NCBI GenBank assembly: GCA_947500385.1
Contig: CANMSA010000015.1
Span: forward strand, 1-64,000
DNA: 64,000 bases
Reading direction: 5' to 3'
Origin: an uncultured Flavobacteriaceae bacterium
Lineage (GTDB): Bacteria > Bacteroidota > Bacteroidia > Flavobacteriales > Flavobacteriaceae
This document shows, piece after piece, positions 15,308 to 23,659 of this stretch. Every line of letters begins with the position of its first letter. The first letter of the stretch is position 1. Under the pieces are notes generated by a model that was not told the DNA's origin, did not search any database, and was given only the letters and a program-made list of their open reading frames with translations. A program made the translations under genes and the position numbers.

Positions 15308-16093
15308 TCACTGCAAACTCTCTCCTCCGTCCACTTTCAGAACTGTTCCCGTAATCCATTTTGCCTCAGGCAATGTAAGCAGGTATGCCGCATTTGCTAC
15401 GTCCTCGGGCATTGTGAGCCTGCCGTTCGGATTTCGTTTCAGTGCGTTCTGCTTCAGTAGTTCATGACCGGGTATTCTTCGAAAGGAGGCCGTATCGGTA
15501 ATGCCTGCTTGCAAGCAATTGCATTTAATTCCCAGGGGGGCAAACTCCAAGGCAATGTTTCTACTAATGGCCTCTAGCGCGGCCTTGGCAGCGGATACGG
15601 CGGCATAGTTTTTCCACGTTTTTGTATTGCCTTCGCTGGTAAAAGCAATGATACGAGTGTCCGTCGCAAAGAGATCGGCCGCAACCAATGCTTTGGTCCA
15701 TTCAAACAGGCTAACCGCCATGGCATCTATCGTAATTTGAAAATCTGCCTGCCCCAGCTCCTGTACTTTGTCATTATTCATGGGTTTTAAGCTTCCCTTG
15801 GCCAAACTATGCACCAATACATTGATGTTGGTGTCGGTCGCCAAGATTCTCGGCAATTCCGCGAGGAGCGCCGCTCGTTTTGCAGCGTTGGTGGCATCTA
15901 TGTTATAGGAATGTACAGCAACGCCCAATGTCCTCATTTCGTCAAAATCTTTTTCGATTCGTGCTCCGTCGATTCTTCGGTCTCTGTGAACAATAAGCAG
16001 GTCGTACCCCTGTTGTGCCAGTTTTTTGGCCGTGGCCAGGCCAAGCCCACTACTGCCTCCCAATATCATTGCTGTGTTCCTATTTACTCCCAT
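15308..16093 (-). CDS. FabL-like enoyl-ACP reductase (divergent SDR)
   Basis: A 261-residue Rossmann protein with the cofactor motif 'GGSSGLG' (residues 12-18). The catalytic pair is Tyr163 and Lys170, spaced Y-x6-K. Classical SDRs such as FabG have Y-x3-K; Y-x6-K marks the enoyl-ACP reductases FabI and FabL. The flanking sequence ('AAKAALEAISRNIALEFAPLGI', 'KVDGG') looks more like Bacillus FabL than FabI. It probably reduces the enoyl-ACP made by the neighbouring dehydratase. Known FabL enzymes use NADPH; 'HRDRR' after strand 2 would suit NADPH. A generic oxidoreductase cannot be excluded. The 3-ketoacyl reductase step has no gene here and would need housekeeping FabG. Confidence 0.75.
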   Translation of the reverse strand: MGVNRNTAMILGGSSGLGLATAKKLAQQGYDLLIVHRDRRIDGARIEKDFDEMRTLGVAVHSYNIDATNAAKRAALLAELPRILATDTNINVLVHSLAKGSLKPMNNDKVQELGQADFQITIDAMAVSLFEWTKALVAADLFATDTRIIAFTSEGNTKTWKNYAAVSAAKAALEAISRNIALEFAPLGIKCNCLQAGITDTASFRRIPGHELLKQNALKRNPNGRLTMPEDVANAAYLLTLPEAKWITGTVLKVDGGESLQ

Positions 16094-16128
16094 TTTTAAT
16101 TGGCTACGCGGTATGTGCTACAATTTGG

Positions 16129-16196
16129 ATTTGCACTTGATTCTTGAACTTGTACTTGTACTTGATTCTTGCACTTGACTCTTACACTTGATACCT
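16129..16196. repeat. Degenerate ACTTG(A/T) array
   Basis: A run of about ten 5'-ACTTG-type units separated by 1-3 nt (GCACTTGATTCTTGAACTTG and so on). It lies between the type III synthase and the reductase gene. It is related to the TTGAAC array at 12402-12438. Confidence 0.7.
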
Positions 16197-16204
16197 GATC
16201 TAGC

Positions 16205-17260
16205 TCACCATTCCAACAAAACCCGTTGGGCCGAGAACCCTGGTCCAAAACTTAATAATAGCCCTTGCTCCCCGGTCGCGATGTCTTTTTCCAGAAAACG
16301 TTCCAGCACATACAAGACCGTGGCACTGCTCATATTACCGTACAAGCGTAATATTTCGCGTGTATCATCTATGTTCTTGCCCAATTTACCGAACAGATCC
16401 TCTACGGTCTGTACAATTTTTTTCCCTCCCGGGTGGAACACCAAATGATCCACTTTGCCAATGTCGGTTCCGTGTTTTTCCAGGAAGGGATGTACAATAT
16501 CGGGAAAATGCGCTGAAATTGCTTGGGGAACATCAGGGTCCAAGATCATCTTGAGTCCAAAATCGGTCAAATCAAAACCCATTAAATGCGTGGTATCGGT
16601 AAAGTGGTACATTTCACTCCCTACGACCTTGGGTCCCTTCGCATTTTCCTCTGAGGACAACAGCACGCATGCGGCCCCGTCCCCAAAAATTGCAGCGCTC
16701 ACCATGTTCGCCATGGAATAGTCGTTTAATTGAAAGGTCGCGGTCGGACTCTCAACGGCTACGACCGCGGCTCGCTTTCCTGGGTGGGCCTTTAGAAAGT
16801 TTTGGGCATATATCAAACCCGATATCCCGGCGGCACACCCCATTTCGGTCACCGGTAGGCGCACCACATCCTGTCGCAATCCCATCGAATTGATCAAATA
16901 AGCATCTAAAGAGGGAATCATGATGCCCGTGCAACTAACCGTAATTAGAAAGTCAATGGAACGTTCGTCCCAATGCGATTTGGAGAGGGCATTTTGCAGC
17001 ACTTTGGTGCCCAGCTCCTTTACTTCCCGAGCATAAATACGGTTTTTGTCTTCAAAAGAAGTAGCGGTAAAAACTGCCGCAGGGTCCATGATGCTGTAGC
17101 GTTTGTCAACTGCGGCTCCCTCGAATATTTTAACGACTTTTCGCTGAAAGCGTTCATCTTGATCCGCAAGCCATAGCGATACAAAAGGGATGATATCCTT
17201 GGTTTCCCGGCTGTACTTCGGTAATTGCTTGGCAGCTGCTACAATATGTATTTCATTCAT
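16205..17260 (-). CDS. Type III polyketide synthase (chalcone/stilbene synthase family)
   Basis: A 351-residue thiolase-fold enzyme. The catalytic triad is complete: Cys142 in 'TEMGCAAG', His276 in 'HPGGKK' and Asn309 in 'YGNMSSATV'. The C-terminal 'SFGPGFS' loop is the family's GFGPG-type motif. Such enzymes load an acyl starter, add malonyl-CoA units and cyclise to resorcinols, pyrones or phloroglucinols. Neighbouring methyltransferase and flavoprotein genes match the SrsA-B-C layout for methylated phenolic lipids in Streptomyces. Here KS, DH, ER and ACP genes are added. It overlaps the methyltransferase gene by 4 nt. A long-chain acyl starter is likely but is inferred from context. Confidence 0.92.
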   Translation of the reverse strand: MNEIHIVAAAKQLPKYSRETKDIIPFVSLWLADQDERFQRKVVKIFEGAAVDKRYSIMDPAAVFTATSFEDKNRIYAREVKELGTKVLQNALSKSHWDERSIDFLITVSCTGIMIPSLDAYLINSMGLRQDVVRLPVTEMGCAAGISGLIYAQNFLKAHPGKRAAVVAVESPTATFQLNDYSMANMVSAAIFGDGAACVLLSSEENAKGPKVVGSEMYHFTDTTHLMGFDLTDFGLKMILDPDVPQAISAHFPDIVHPFLEKHGTDIGKVDHLVFHPGGKKIVQTVEDLFGKLGKNIDDTREILRLYGNMSSATVLYVLERFLEKDIATGEQGLLLSFGPGFSAQRVLLEW

Positions 17261-17982
17261 ATACTAATGGGTCGCTTTGGTTGCATTATCCATACATATC
17301 GAAATGCCCATTTCCATTTAATAGTATGTGACATCTGTGGTAATTGTATGGCGAAACGTGCTAAATCTTTCTTTCTAAATCCCTTACGAATTGATATCAA
17401 GCCATCAATTTTTGCGGTTTCCGTCCGTATAAAAAACAAACTGAACAATTTGAACAAGACAAAGGCGGTGGGACTTCTGTGAAGGTCATTGATGACCACA
17501 CCTGTATTCACGAGTAGGGCAAATTGGGCCAGTAACACTTCCAATTGGCTATCTGTAAAATGGTGGGTCATAAGGGTGGTCGTGAGAATATCACAATTCA
17601 AATCTACCTGCTCCAATTTTAACACATCCTGCTCCAAATAACGGATTTCGGGATAATCGGTAGAAGCGTTCTTGGCGAGCGTCAAGGCCTTCGTGTTTAA
17701 ATCGATTCCGATAAAGGCTGCTTTGATCGCCTTTTTTCTACAATAATCGGCCATTGCGCGCAGCATGGTCCCATCGGCACAACCAACATCCATAATCGTA
17801 TAATGTTCTTGCGGATTTTGCTCCATCAAACGGGCTACCATGCTAACCGTAATAGCATTGCCCCCAAGAATTTTATTCACATTGTTAATATCGTCCAACA
17901 CGCGTTGCAGGGCTGCCGCATCTCCCTGGAAATTATCCATTAGTTCCGGGTCATTGCTACGAATACGAAGGGCTGCTAGCAT
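17257..17982 (-). CDS. Class I SAM-dependent methyltransferase
   Basis: A 241-residue methyltransferase. Motif I is 'IMDVGCADGTMLRAMA' (about residue 64) and the acidic end of strand 2 is 'FIGIDLN'. 'DILTTTLMTHHFTD' matches the motif IV region. The C-terminal half is hydrophobic ('VLFKLFSLFFIR'), suggesting a membrane-near or lipid substrate. In the operon it lies between the flavoprotein and the type III synthase, overlapping each by 4-7 nt. It probably methylates the aromatic ring or a hydroxyl of the polyketide. O- versus C-methylation cannot be told from sequence. Confidence 0.85.
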   Translation of the reverse strand: MLAALRIRSNDPELMDNFQGDAAALQRVLDDINNVNKILGGNAITVSMVARLMEQNPQEHYTIMDVGCADGTMLRAMADYCRKKAIKAAFIGIDLNTKALTLAKNASTDYPEIRYLEQDVLKLEQVDLNCDILTTTLMTHHFTDSQLEVLLAQFALLVNTGVVINDLHRSPTAFVLFKLFSLFFIRTETAKIDGLISIRKGFRKKDLARFAIQLPQMSHTIKWKWAFRYVWIMQPKRPISI

Positions 17983-19103
17983 ACAATCGGTTTACCATGG
18001 GTTTGTGCTATCAGTTTCTGAAGCAACCATGAGGATTTGGCCATGGTCGACATGGCGATTCTTGAAAACGACTCGTTTAACAAGAGCGCTTGCAAGTACT
18101 TTCCCGTTCGTAACCGATGGGCAAAGGCTGCATTCCATTGCCTGAGGTAGTCTTGTTCCAATTGGTGCCGACCAAAGTCATCCTCTTGAAAATAACGCAC
18201 AAGCAGCTCTGAGGCTATTTTGGCACTGTGGATCGCCATGGCCATTCCGTTTCCGCAAAGCGGATGTATGAGCCCAGCTGCATCCCCACACATTAGCAAA
18301 TGGTCTTCGACCACCTCTTTGTTGTCAAAAGAAATTTGGGCAATGGTCATAGGCGCATCAAAAACGGGCCGTGCTTTTTCCAAAAAAGCTCCTAAAAAAG
18401 GATTTTTGGAAACTACCTTTTCGTTAAACTGATCAATATTTTTATACTGTTTGAAGGTGTCGTACGAGGCCAAATAACAAAAATTGACCGCATTGCTCTC
18501 GGTCTTGGAGAGTCCGCCATATCCCCCATCAAAATTATGTAGGGCCACCTCGTCTTCGGGAAAATCGTCATAGGAATAATGACATTTTACCCCTAACCAA
18601 GTGGATTTCTTTTGAATAAACGCCCGTTCTAGTTGTTTGTCGAGCAAATCCCGTTTTCCATAAGCCCCGATGACGGCTTGTGCCGTGTAGCGGGTTTGGT
18701 CGGTACCGCTTAGTTGAAACAGCCCTTCCTCGTAAGCAACGGAACGAACTGCCTGAAAGTTAAAAGTGACTCCCAACCCTTTTGCCCGTTCATACAATAG
18801 ATGGTCGAGGGCATATCGGCTGATTCCCTTACCTCCCAATGGCAGTGTTAGCCGCACCGAGTTGCCTTTTACGGTACTCAATTCAAGGGTATTGATGGTT
18901 TTTGCCCCGTTTTCAGCCAACGAAACCCCCAATTGTTCCAAATACGGAATTATTTCATTTGAAATATACTCCCCGCATACCTTGTGATGCGGATAGACCT
19001 CCTTTTCAAACAGGCAGACCGATCGCCCCTGCAAGGACAAATGAATTGCCGCAGTGAGCCCCGCAAGACCACCACCCACAATAATTACCTCAAAATGAAT
19101 CAT
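17976..19103 (-). CDS. FAD-dependent oxidoreductase, geranylgeranyl-reductase-like
   Basis: A 375-residue flavoprotein. It has the dinucleotide-binding 'GGGLAGLTAA' near the start, 'HHKVCGEYIS' (the CxE-type motif of the geranylgeranyl reductase/monooxygenase group) near residue 42, and 'CGDAAGLIHPLCGNGMAMAI' around residue 275, the GD FAD-binding motif. Enzymes of this group hydroxylate aromatic rings or reduce isoprenoid double bonds. Next to a type III synthase, ring hydroxylation (SrsC-like) is the best guess. It is the first gene of the operon, 35 nt downstream of a good promoter. Confidence 0.85.
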   Translation of the reverse strand: MIHFEVIIVGGGLAGLTAAIHLSLQGRSVCLFEKEVYPHHKVCGEYISNEIIPYLEQLGVSLAENGAKTINTLELSTVKGNSVRLTLPLGGKGISRYALDHLLYERAKGLGVTFNFQAVRSVAYEEGLFQLSGTDQTRYTAQAVIGAYGKRDLLDKQLERAFIQKKSTWLGVKCHYSYDDFPEDEVALHNFDGGYGGLSKTESNAVNFCYLASYDTFKQYKNIDQFNEKVVSKNPFLGAFLEKARPVFDAPMTIAQISFDNKEVVEDHLLMCGDAAGLIHPLCGNGMAMAIHSAKIASELLVRYFQEDDFGRHQLEQDYLRQWNAAFAHRLRTGKYLQALLLNESFSRIAMSTMAKSSWLLQKLIAQTHGKPIVC

Positions 19104-19144
19104 TTATAACGAAGCTAATAACATTCGGTTGTACAGCATAGTTC

Positions 19145-19175
19145 GAAACCTAAAATACAGACTTTTATAGGCAAA
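19145..19175 (-). promoter_or_regulatory. Promoter of the type III polyketide operon
   Basis: Read leftward, TTTG (19172-19175) is followed by exactly 19 nt and then TAGGTTTC (19145-19152), 7/8 of TAnnTTTG. The start codon follows at 19103, leaving a leader of about 35 nt. Spacing and both boxes fit the Bacteroidota primary-sigma consensus. Confidence 0.7.
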
Positions 19176-19205
19176 CGAAAGTCTATTCGGAGTTCTTTAA
19201 GAAAT

Positions 19206-19235
19206 AAAAACCCCGACTACTGAGTCGGGGTTTTT
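19206..19235. terminator. Strong bidirectional terminator
   Basis: AAAAACCCCGACT (19206-19218), loop ACTG, AGTCGGGGTTTTT (19223-19235): a 13-bp perfect stem. It separates the lipoprotein pair (ending at 19292, leftward) from the promoter of the polyketide operon. Confidence 0.9.
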
Positions 19236-19291
19236 ACCATCGGCTTACGAAGTTCCTGTGTTCGTACGCTAGTCGTATGTCTTTCAGCTCC

Positions 19292-19987
19292 TTAGCGCCC
19301 TCCGGTTTTTTCCTTAGCTTCTTGTTTTAGTTCTTCACTGGCCACAATGGCAAGTTCAACACGCCTATTTTGCGCCTTGCCTTCTTTGGTAGTATTGTCG
19401 CCTTTGGGCTGACTTTCCCCGTACCATTTTGTCGTAAACCGACCTTTGGAAATACCGTGGGTAACCAAATAGTTGGTAACGGACTCAGCGCGCTGTTTGG
19501 AGAGGTTTAAGTTGTATTCGTCGGGTCCGGCACTATCGGTATGGCCTTCTACCAAGATATACGAATCGGGATACTCTTTAAAAATACCGGCAAGCTTGTC
19601 CAGGGTAGTTGCAGAGGTGCCTTTGACCGTTGATTTGTTCGTATCAAAATAAACTCCGGCATCTTCGGTAAAGGTGACGTTGATTCCTTCGCCTACCCGA
19701 CTTACTTCCGCCCCGGGAATTTCTTCTTCGATGCGTTCGGCCTGGCGATCCATGCGGTTTCCGATATACCCCCCGGCAGCTCCCCCGACCACGGCACCAA
19801 TAATGGCACCAAGGGCCGTATTTCCTTTTCCAACGTTGTTTCCGATTACCCCACCGATTACGGCGCCGCCGGTGGCACCTATGACCCCGCCTTTTTGCGT
19901 ATTGTTTGCATTTTTAACGGCATTACAACTCAAGACCACCGAGGCGGCCATGACCACGTACATTGATTTTATAACTAATTTTCTCAT
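19292..19987 (-). CDS. OmpA-family lipoprotein with glycine-zipper
   Basis: A 231-residue lipoprotein. The lipobox is 'VVLSC' with Cys21. Residues 34-80 are glycine-rich with GxxxG spacing (glycine zipper, able to sit in or on a membrane). Residues 110-215 are an OmpA C-terminal domain: 'VYFDTNKSTV', 'ILVEGHTDSAG' and 'NRRVELAI', with the Asp and Arg that bind diaminopimelate. It should link the outer membrane to peptidoglycan. It follows the lipocalin-like lipoprotein gene with only 1 nt between them, so both are on one transcript. Confidence 0.9.
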   Translation of the reverse strand: MRKLVIKSMYVVMAASVVLSCNAVKNANNTQKGGVIGATGGAVIGGVIGNNVGKGNTALGAIIGAVVGGAAGGYIGNRMDRQAERIEEEIPGAEVSRVGEGINVTFTEDAGVYFDTNKSTVKGTSATTLDKLAGIFKEYPDSYILVEGHTDSAGPDEYNLNLSKQRAESVTNYLVTHGISKGRFTTKWYGESQPKGDNTTKEGKAQNRRVELAIVASEELKQEAKEKTGGR

Positions 19988-19988
19988 C

Positions 19989-20474
19989 TTATTTTATTTG
20001 TTTTTTGGTGAATTCATATACAATCGTCACACGATCCGCTCCGACGGTGGCATTGGATTTGAGGGTCATACTGGCGGCGGTCAAAAAAGAAATATTCAAA
20101 CGATACCCTAAACCGCCCGAGATATCCTTGTTCTTTTCATCAATGGGTTTAAACTGTAATTGATTGGGACTGCCATCGACCACCGACCAACGAATATACC
20201 GGTCCCCTGCATTGCATAGGGACGAGGGGGCGATGGTATAGCGCCCGGTGCTATTATTGTCTCGAAAAAACCAATCGCTCCCTTCAAAACAGATGTCTTT
20301 GGCATCGTTAAACAGGACGGATTGAAAATTGCCACTGGCGTTCTCGTAGGAGATATTGGTAAGTGTCCAACTGCCACTCAACAGATTGCGTTGGTCCCGC
20401 GCCCCTTTCGACACAGAACAAGAAGTAACCACCATCGCGAAAGCGATGAGGAATAAGAAAGGTTTGTTCATCAT
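19989..20474 (-). CDS. Lipocalin-like lipoprotein
   Basis: A 161-residue lipoprotein with lipobox 'VVTSC' (Cys19). The mature part opens with 'LLSGSWTLTNISYEN', the GxW motif of bacterial lipocalin-like domains, then alternating strands ending in 'TIVYEFTKK'. The barrel probably binds a hydrophobic ligand or helps in envelope stress. It immediately precedes the OmpA-family gene, a pairing that suggests a joint envelope role. The family assignment is by the GSW motif and overall strand pattern. Confidence 0.8.
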   Translation of the reverse strand: MMNKPFLFLIAFAMVVTSCSVSKGARDQRNLLSGSWTLTNISYENASGNFQSVLFNDAKDICFEGSDWFFRDNNSTGRYTIAPSSLCNAGDRYIRWSVVDGSPNQLQFKPIDEKNKDISGGLGYRLNISFLTAASMTLKSNATVGADRVTIVYEFTKKQIK

Positions 20475-20590
20475 TTTAAATTTTTGGGTTGCTGTATATA
20501 CGCACGGAAAAACATTCCTGATCTTAGAGGAACGTTAAATCTTGTTAATCCTGCATAAATTAGAGGCAGATTTCGACGAACTACCGCTCT

Positions 20591-22567
20591 TTAATACGCC
20601 AACAATTCAAGCAGGGCAGTTTTAAAGCGTTCTTTGGGCAGGTAATTATCCTCTAGATTCTTTGCAAAAGGAATGGGTGTTTCAAGACTTGCCACCCGTT
20701 TGATCGGGCCATCTAATTTTTCGAAGCAATTTTCCATTACCAAAGCGGAAATGTCACTTGCAACCCCGCCAAACATACTGTCTTCCTGTAGAATGATCAA
20801 TTTCCCGGTCTTGCCCACCGATTCGTAAATAGTAGCTACGTCTAAGGGCATCAGGCATCTCAAATCGATCAAGTCTGCCGATATATTCGGGAGTTCCCCC
20901 AGCGTATTCAATGCCCAATGAACCCCTGCCCCGTAGGTGACAATGGTGATGGTCTCCCCTTGTCGTAGAAGGGCCGCTTTCCCTAGCGGAAGTGTGTAAT
21001 ACGCGGTAGGTACCTCTTGGTACACACTGCGGTATAGGGCCTTGTGCTCAAAAAACAGCACAGGATTCGGATCATTAATCGCAGTGGCCAACAACCCTTT
21101 GGCATCATAGGGAAACGCTGGGTATACCACCTTTAGCCCAGGGGTCTTGGTAAACCATGCTTCATTGGTCTGCGAGTGAAAAGGGCCGGCCCCCACATCG
21201 CCCCCACAGGGCATGCGTATTACCACGTCGGCATTCTCGGCCCATCGGTAATGACTTTTTGCCAAATAATTTACAATAGGATTAAAGCCGGTACTCACAA
21301 AATCGGCAAATTGCATCTCTACCACTGCTTTTAGACCGTTGATCGAGAGCCCCATGGCAGCGGAGACCACGGCAGATTCACAAATAGGGGTATTACGCAC
21401 GCGGTCTTTCCCAAAGGCTTCTACGAAACCATCGGTAATTTTAAAGACCCCGCCATAATCCGCAATATCCTGTCCCATAAGAACAAGGGAATCGTGCCGT
21501 TCCATGGCTTGTTTCAAGCCCTGGGAAATGGCATCGACCAAACGAATACTTTCCTTTGTTTCATTTTCTGCAATATCTTGATAATCAAAATCTTTAAAAA
21601 CATCATCGTACTCATTACTTATAGTAGATTCGACCGCATCTTCAGCGGAGGCCGATCGCAAATGCGCATCGATTTCCTGGCTTATTTCATTTCGTACCCC
21701 GTTGATCACTTCAGATGTAAGGATCCCTTGTTCCAACAGAAAAGCTTCGTAGTTGCTAATGGGGTCTTTTTCGCCCCATTTTTTCATCAGTTCTTCGGGT
21801 ACGTACTTCGTACCGCTGGCCTCTTCATGCCCGCGCATACGAAAGGTCTTGAATTCCAGTAAAACCGGCCGTGGTCGTTGTCGCATGCTATTCGCGAGTT
21901 TACGGACCATGGAGTACACTTCCAGAATATTATTCCCATCAATAATGTACGACTCCATTCCGTACCCGACTCCTCGATCTACCAGATGTTTGCAATTGTA
22001 TTGCTCGGAAGTAGGCGTAGATAGCCCATAACCGTTATTTTCGATACAAAAAACCACCGGCAGATTCCACACAGAGGCGATATTCAAGGCTTCATGAAAG
22101 TCTCCCTCACTAGTTCCGCCTTCTCCTGTAAAAACTGCGGTTACCCTCTTCCTTTTTGAAATCACATCTGCAAGGGCGATTCCGTCTGCCACGCCCAGCT
22201 GGGGACCTAAATGCGAAATCATCCCAACGATTTTGTATTCCTGGCTGCCAAAATGAAAACTTCGGTCGCGCCCTTTGGTAAAACCGCCCGCCTTTCCTTG
22301 CCATTGAGAAAATAAACGCTGCAAAGGGATGTCACGACTAGTGAAAACCCCCAAATTACGATGCATGGGCAGGATATATTCGTCTGGCCGCAGAGCAGCG
22401 GTGACACCCACTGAGATCGCTTCTTGGCCAATACCGCTGAACCACTTGGAAATCTTTCCTTGTCGTAGTAAAATGAGCATTTTCTCCTCGATCATTCGAG
22501 GTTTTAGCATTTTCTCATAAAGTGAGCGTAGTACTTCTTCCGTAATGCCCTTATTTTGGTATCGCAT
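20591..22567 (-). CDS. Fused E1 alpha/beta 2-oxoacid dehydrogenase
   Basis: A 658-residue thiamine-diphosphate enzyme joining both E1 subunits in one chain; start set at 22567 because upstream in-frame residues are not conserved-looking. The N-terminal half has the ThDP motif (GEGGTSEGDFHEAL...IENN, about residues 150-180). The C-terminal half, from about residue 330, is the transketolase-like beta part ('LMGQDIADYGGVFKIT', 'RMPCGGD'). Such fusions in Bacteroidota are usually branched-chain 2-oxoacid (2-oxoisovalerate) dehydrogenase E1, which makes branched acyl-CoA starters for fatty acids. E2 and E3 genes are not adjacent. Pyruvate specificity is less likely. Confidence 0.9.
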   Translation of the reverse strand: MRYQNKGITEEVLRSLYEKMLKPRMIEEKMLILLRQGKISKWFSGIGQEAISVGVTAALRPDEYILPMHRNLGVFTSRDIPLQRLFSQWQGKAGGFTKGRDRSFHFGSQEYKIVGMISHLGPQLGVADGIALADVISKRKRVTAVFTGEGGTSEGDFHEALNIASVWNLPVVFCIENNGYGLSTPTSEQYNCKHLVDRGVGYGMESYIIDGNNILEVYSMVRKLANSMRQRPRPVLLEFKTFRMRGHEEASGTKYVPEELMKKWGEKDPISNYEAFLLEQGILTSEVINGVRNEISQEIDAHLRSASAEDAVESTISNEYDDVFKDFDYQDIAENETKESIRLVDAISQGLKQAMERHDSLVLMGQDIADYGGVFKITDGFVEAFGKDRVRNTPICESAVVSAAMGLSINGLKAVVEMQFADFVSTGFNPIVNYLAKSHYRWAENADVVIRMPCGGDVGAGPFHSQTNEAWFTKTPGLKVVYPAFPYDAKGLLATAINDPNPVLFFEHKALYRSVYQEVPTAYYTLPLGKAALLRQGETITIVTYGAGVHWALNTLGELPNISADLIDLRCLMPLDVATIYESVGKTGKLIILQEDSMFGGVASDISALVMENCFEKLDGPIKRVASLETPIPFAKNLEDNYLPKERFKTALLELLAY

Positions 22568-22668
22568 GTGATAATTCTTAGGTTTTTGGTCTAAAAACTT
22601 GATAAATGTAACAAAAAAAGGAGCGAAAATCGGCAATCCCGAGCGATGCTTTTCCCTGCAATATTTAC

Positions 22669-22676
22669 TAACTTTG
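22669..22676 (+). promoter_or_regulatory. -7 box for the 2OG-Fe(II) oxygenase operon
   Basis: TAACTTTG fits TAnnTTTG in full and ends 22 nt before the ATG at 22699. The -33 position has TTTC (22650) rather than TTTG. Confidence 0.6.
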
Positions 22677-22698
22677 TGTAAACCTTTAAAATCAAGGT

Positions 22699-23649
22699 AT
22701 GAGTGGTATTCCTAATGTAGACTTACAAGATTTTATTTCTGACGATGCTGTTCGGAAAGATAAATTCATCAAAGAAATCGGCGCAGCCTTCGGAGATATC
22801 GGATTTGTGGCCCTGAGCGGACATTTTCTTTCGGAAGAACTGGTTGGAAATTTGTACCGTGAAATCAAACAGTTTTTTGAACTGCCCCAGGAGGTGAAAG
22901 ACCGGTATGAAATAGCCGGTATAGGTGGGCAACGGGGATATACTTCCTTTGGGAAAGAGCATGCCAAGGGACGAAAAGAAGGAGACTTAAAAGAATTTTG
23001 GCATTTTGGGCAATATGTAGAGGACAATCCGAAGTTGGCCTCGGAGTACCCCGAGAATGTTCAGGTAGAAGAGTTACAAGCTTTCAACACGGTAGGCAAG
23101 GAAACCTTTAAGATGCTAGAAAAGACTGCAAAGTATGTGCTTCGTGCGCTTGCACTGCATTTGGATTTGAAAGAAACCTATTTTGACGGGTATATTAAGA
23201 ATGGGAATTCTATTTTGAGACCCATCCATTATCCGCCCATCACCCAAGAACCCAAGAATGCGGAAAGAGCGGCCGCCCATGGCGACATTAATCTAATTAC
23301 ATTATTGATGGGAGCCCACGGAAAAGGGCTTCAAGTACAAAATCACGAAGGGGAATGGATCGATGCCATTGCTCGTCCTGATCAGTTGATGATCAATGTA
23401 GGCGACATGCTTTCACGTTTAACGAATAATAAATTGAAGTCGACCATTCACAGAGTGGTAAACCCACCTCGGGAACTATGGGGCACTTCCCGTTATTCCA
23501 TTCCCTTTTTTATGCACCCTATCAGTGAAATGCCCCTTGATTGCTTGGAAGATTGCGTAGACGCGGAACACCCAAAACTATTTGAGGATATCAGTGCCGG
23601 AGCGTTTTTACACGAACGCTTGATCGATCTTGGTCTTATTAAAAAGTAA
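22699..23649 (+). CDS. 2-oxoglutarate/Fe(II) oxygenase, isopenicillin-N-synthase-like
   Basis: A 316-residue enzyme with the N-terminal 'DIGFVALSGH' segment and double-stranded beta-helix core of the IPNS/2OG oxygenase group. Iron ligands are His194 and Asp196 ('AHGDINLITLL') and His251 ('STIHRVV'); the 2-oxoglutarate-binding Arg265-x-Ser267 ('SRYSIPFF') is present. It should oxidise a small molecule in the cytoplasm. Substrate unknown; no antibiotic-type genes are nearby. It heads a rightward run with the next two genes (11-nt gap, then a 4-nt overlap). Confidence 0.88.
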   Translation: MSGIPNVDLQDFISDDAVRKDKFIKEIGAAFGDIGFVALSGHFLSEELVGNLYREIKQFFELPQEVKDRYEIAGIGGQRGYTSFGKEHAKGRKEGDLKEFWHFGQYVEDNPKLASEYPENVQVEELQAFNTVGKETFKMLEKTAKYVLRALALHLDLKETYFDGYIKNGNSILRPIHYPPITQEPKNAERAAAHGDINLITLLMGAHGKGLQVQNHEGEWIDAIARPDQLMINVGDMLSRLTNNKLKSTIHRVVNPPRELWGTSRYSIPFFMHPISEMPLDCLEDCVDAEHPKLFEDISAGAFLHERLIDLGLIKK

Positions 23650-23659
23650 GGATCAGCTG

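Noticed and set aside
12451-19103. Flexirubin (aryl polyene) cluster
   Set aside because: No DarA/DarB pair, no tyrosine ammonia lyase and a true type III synthase is present; a phenolic lipid is a better fit.
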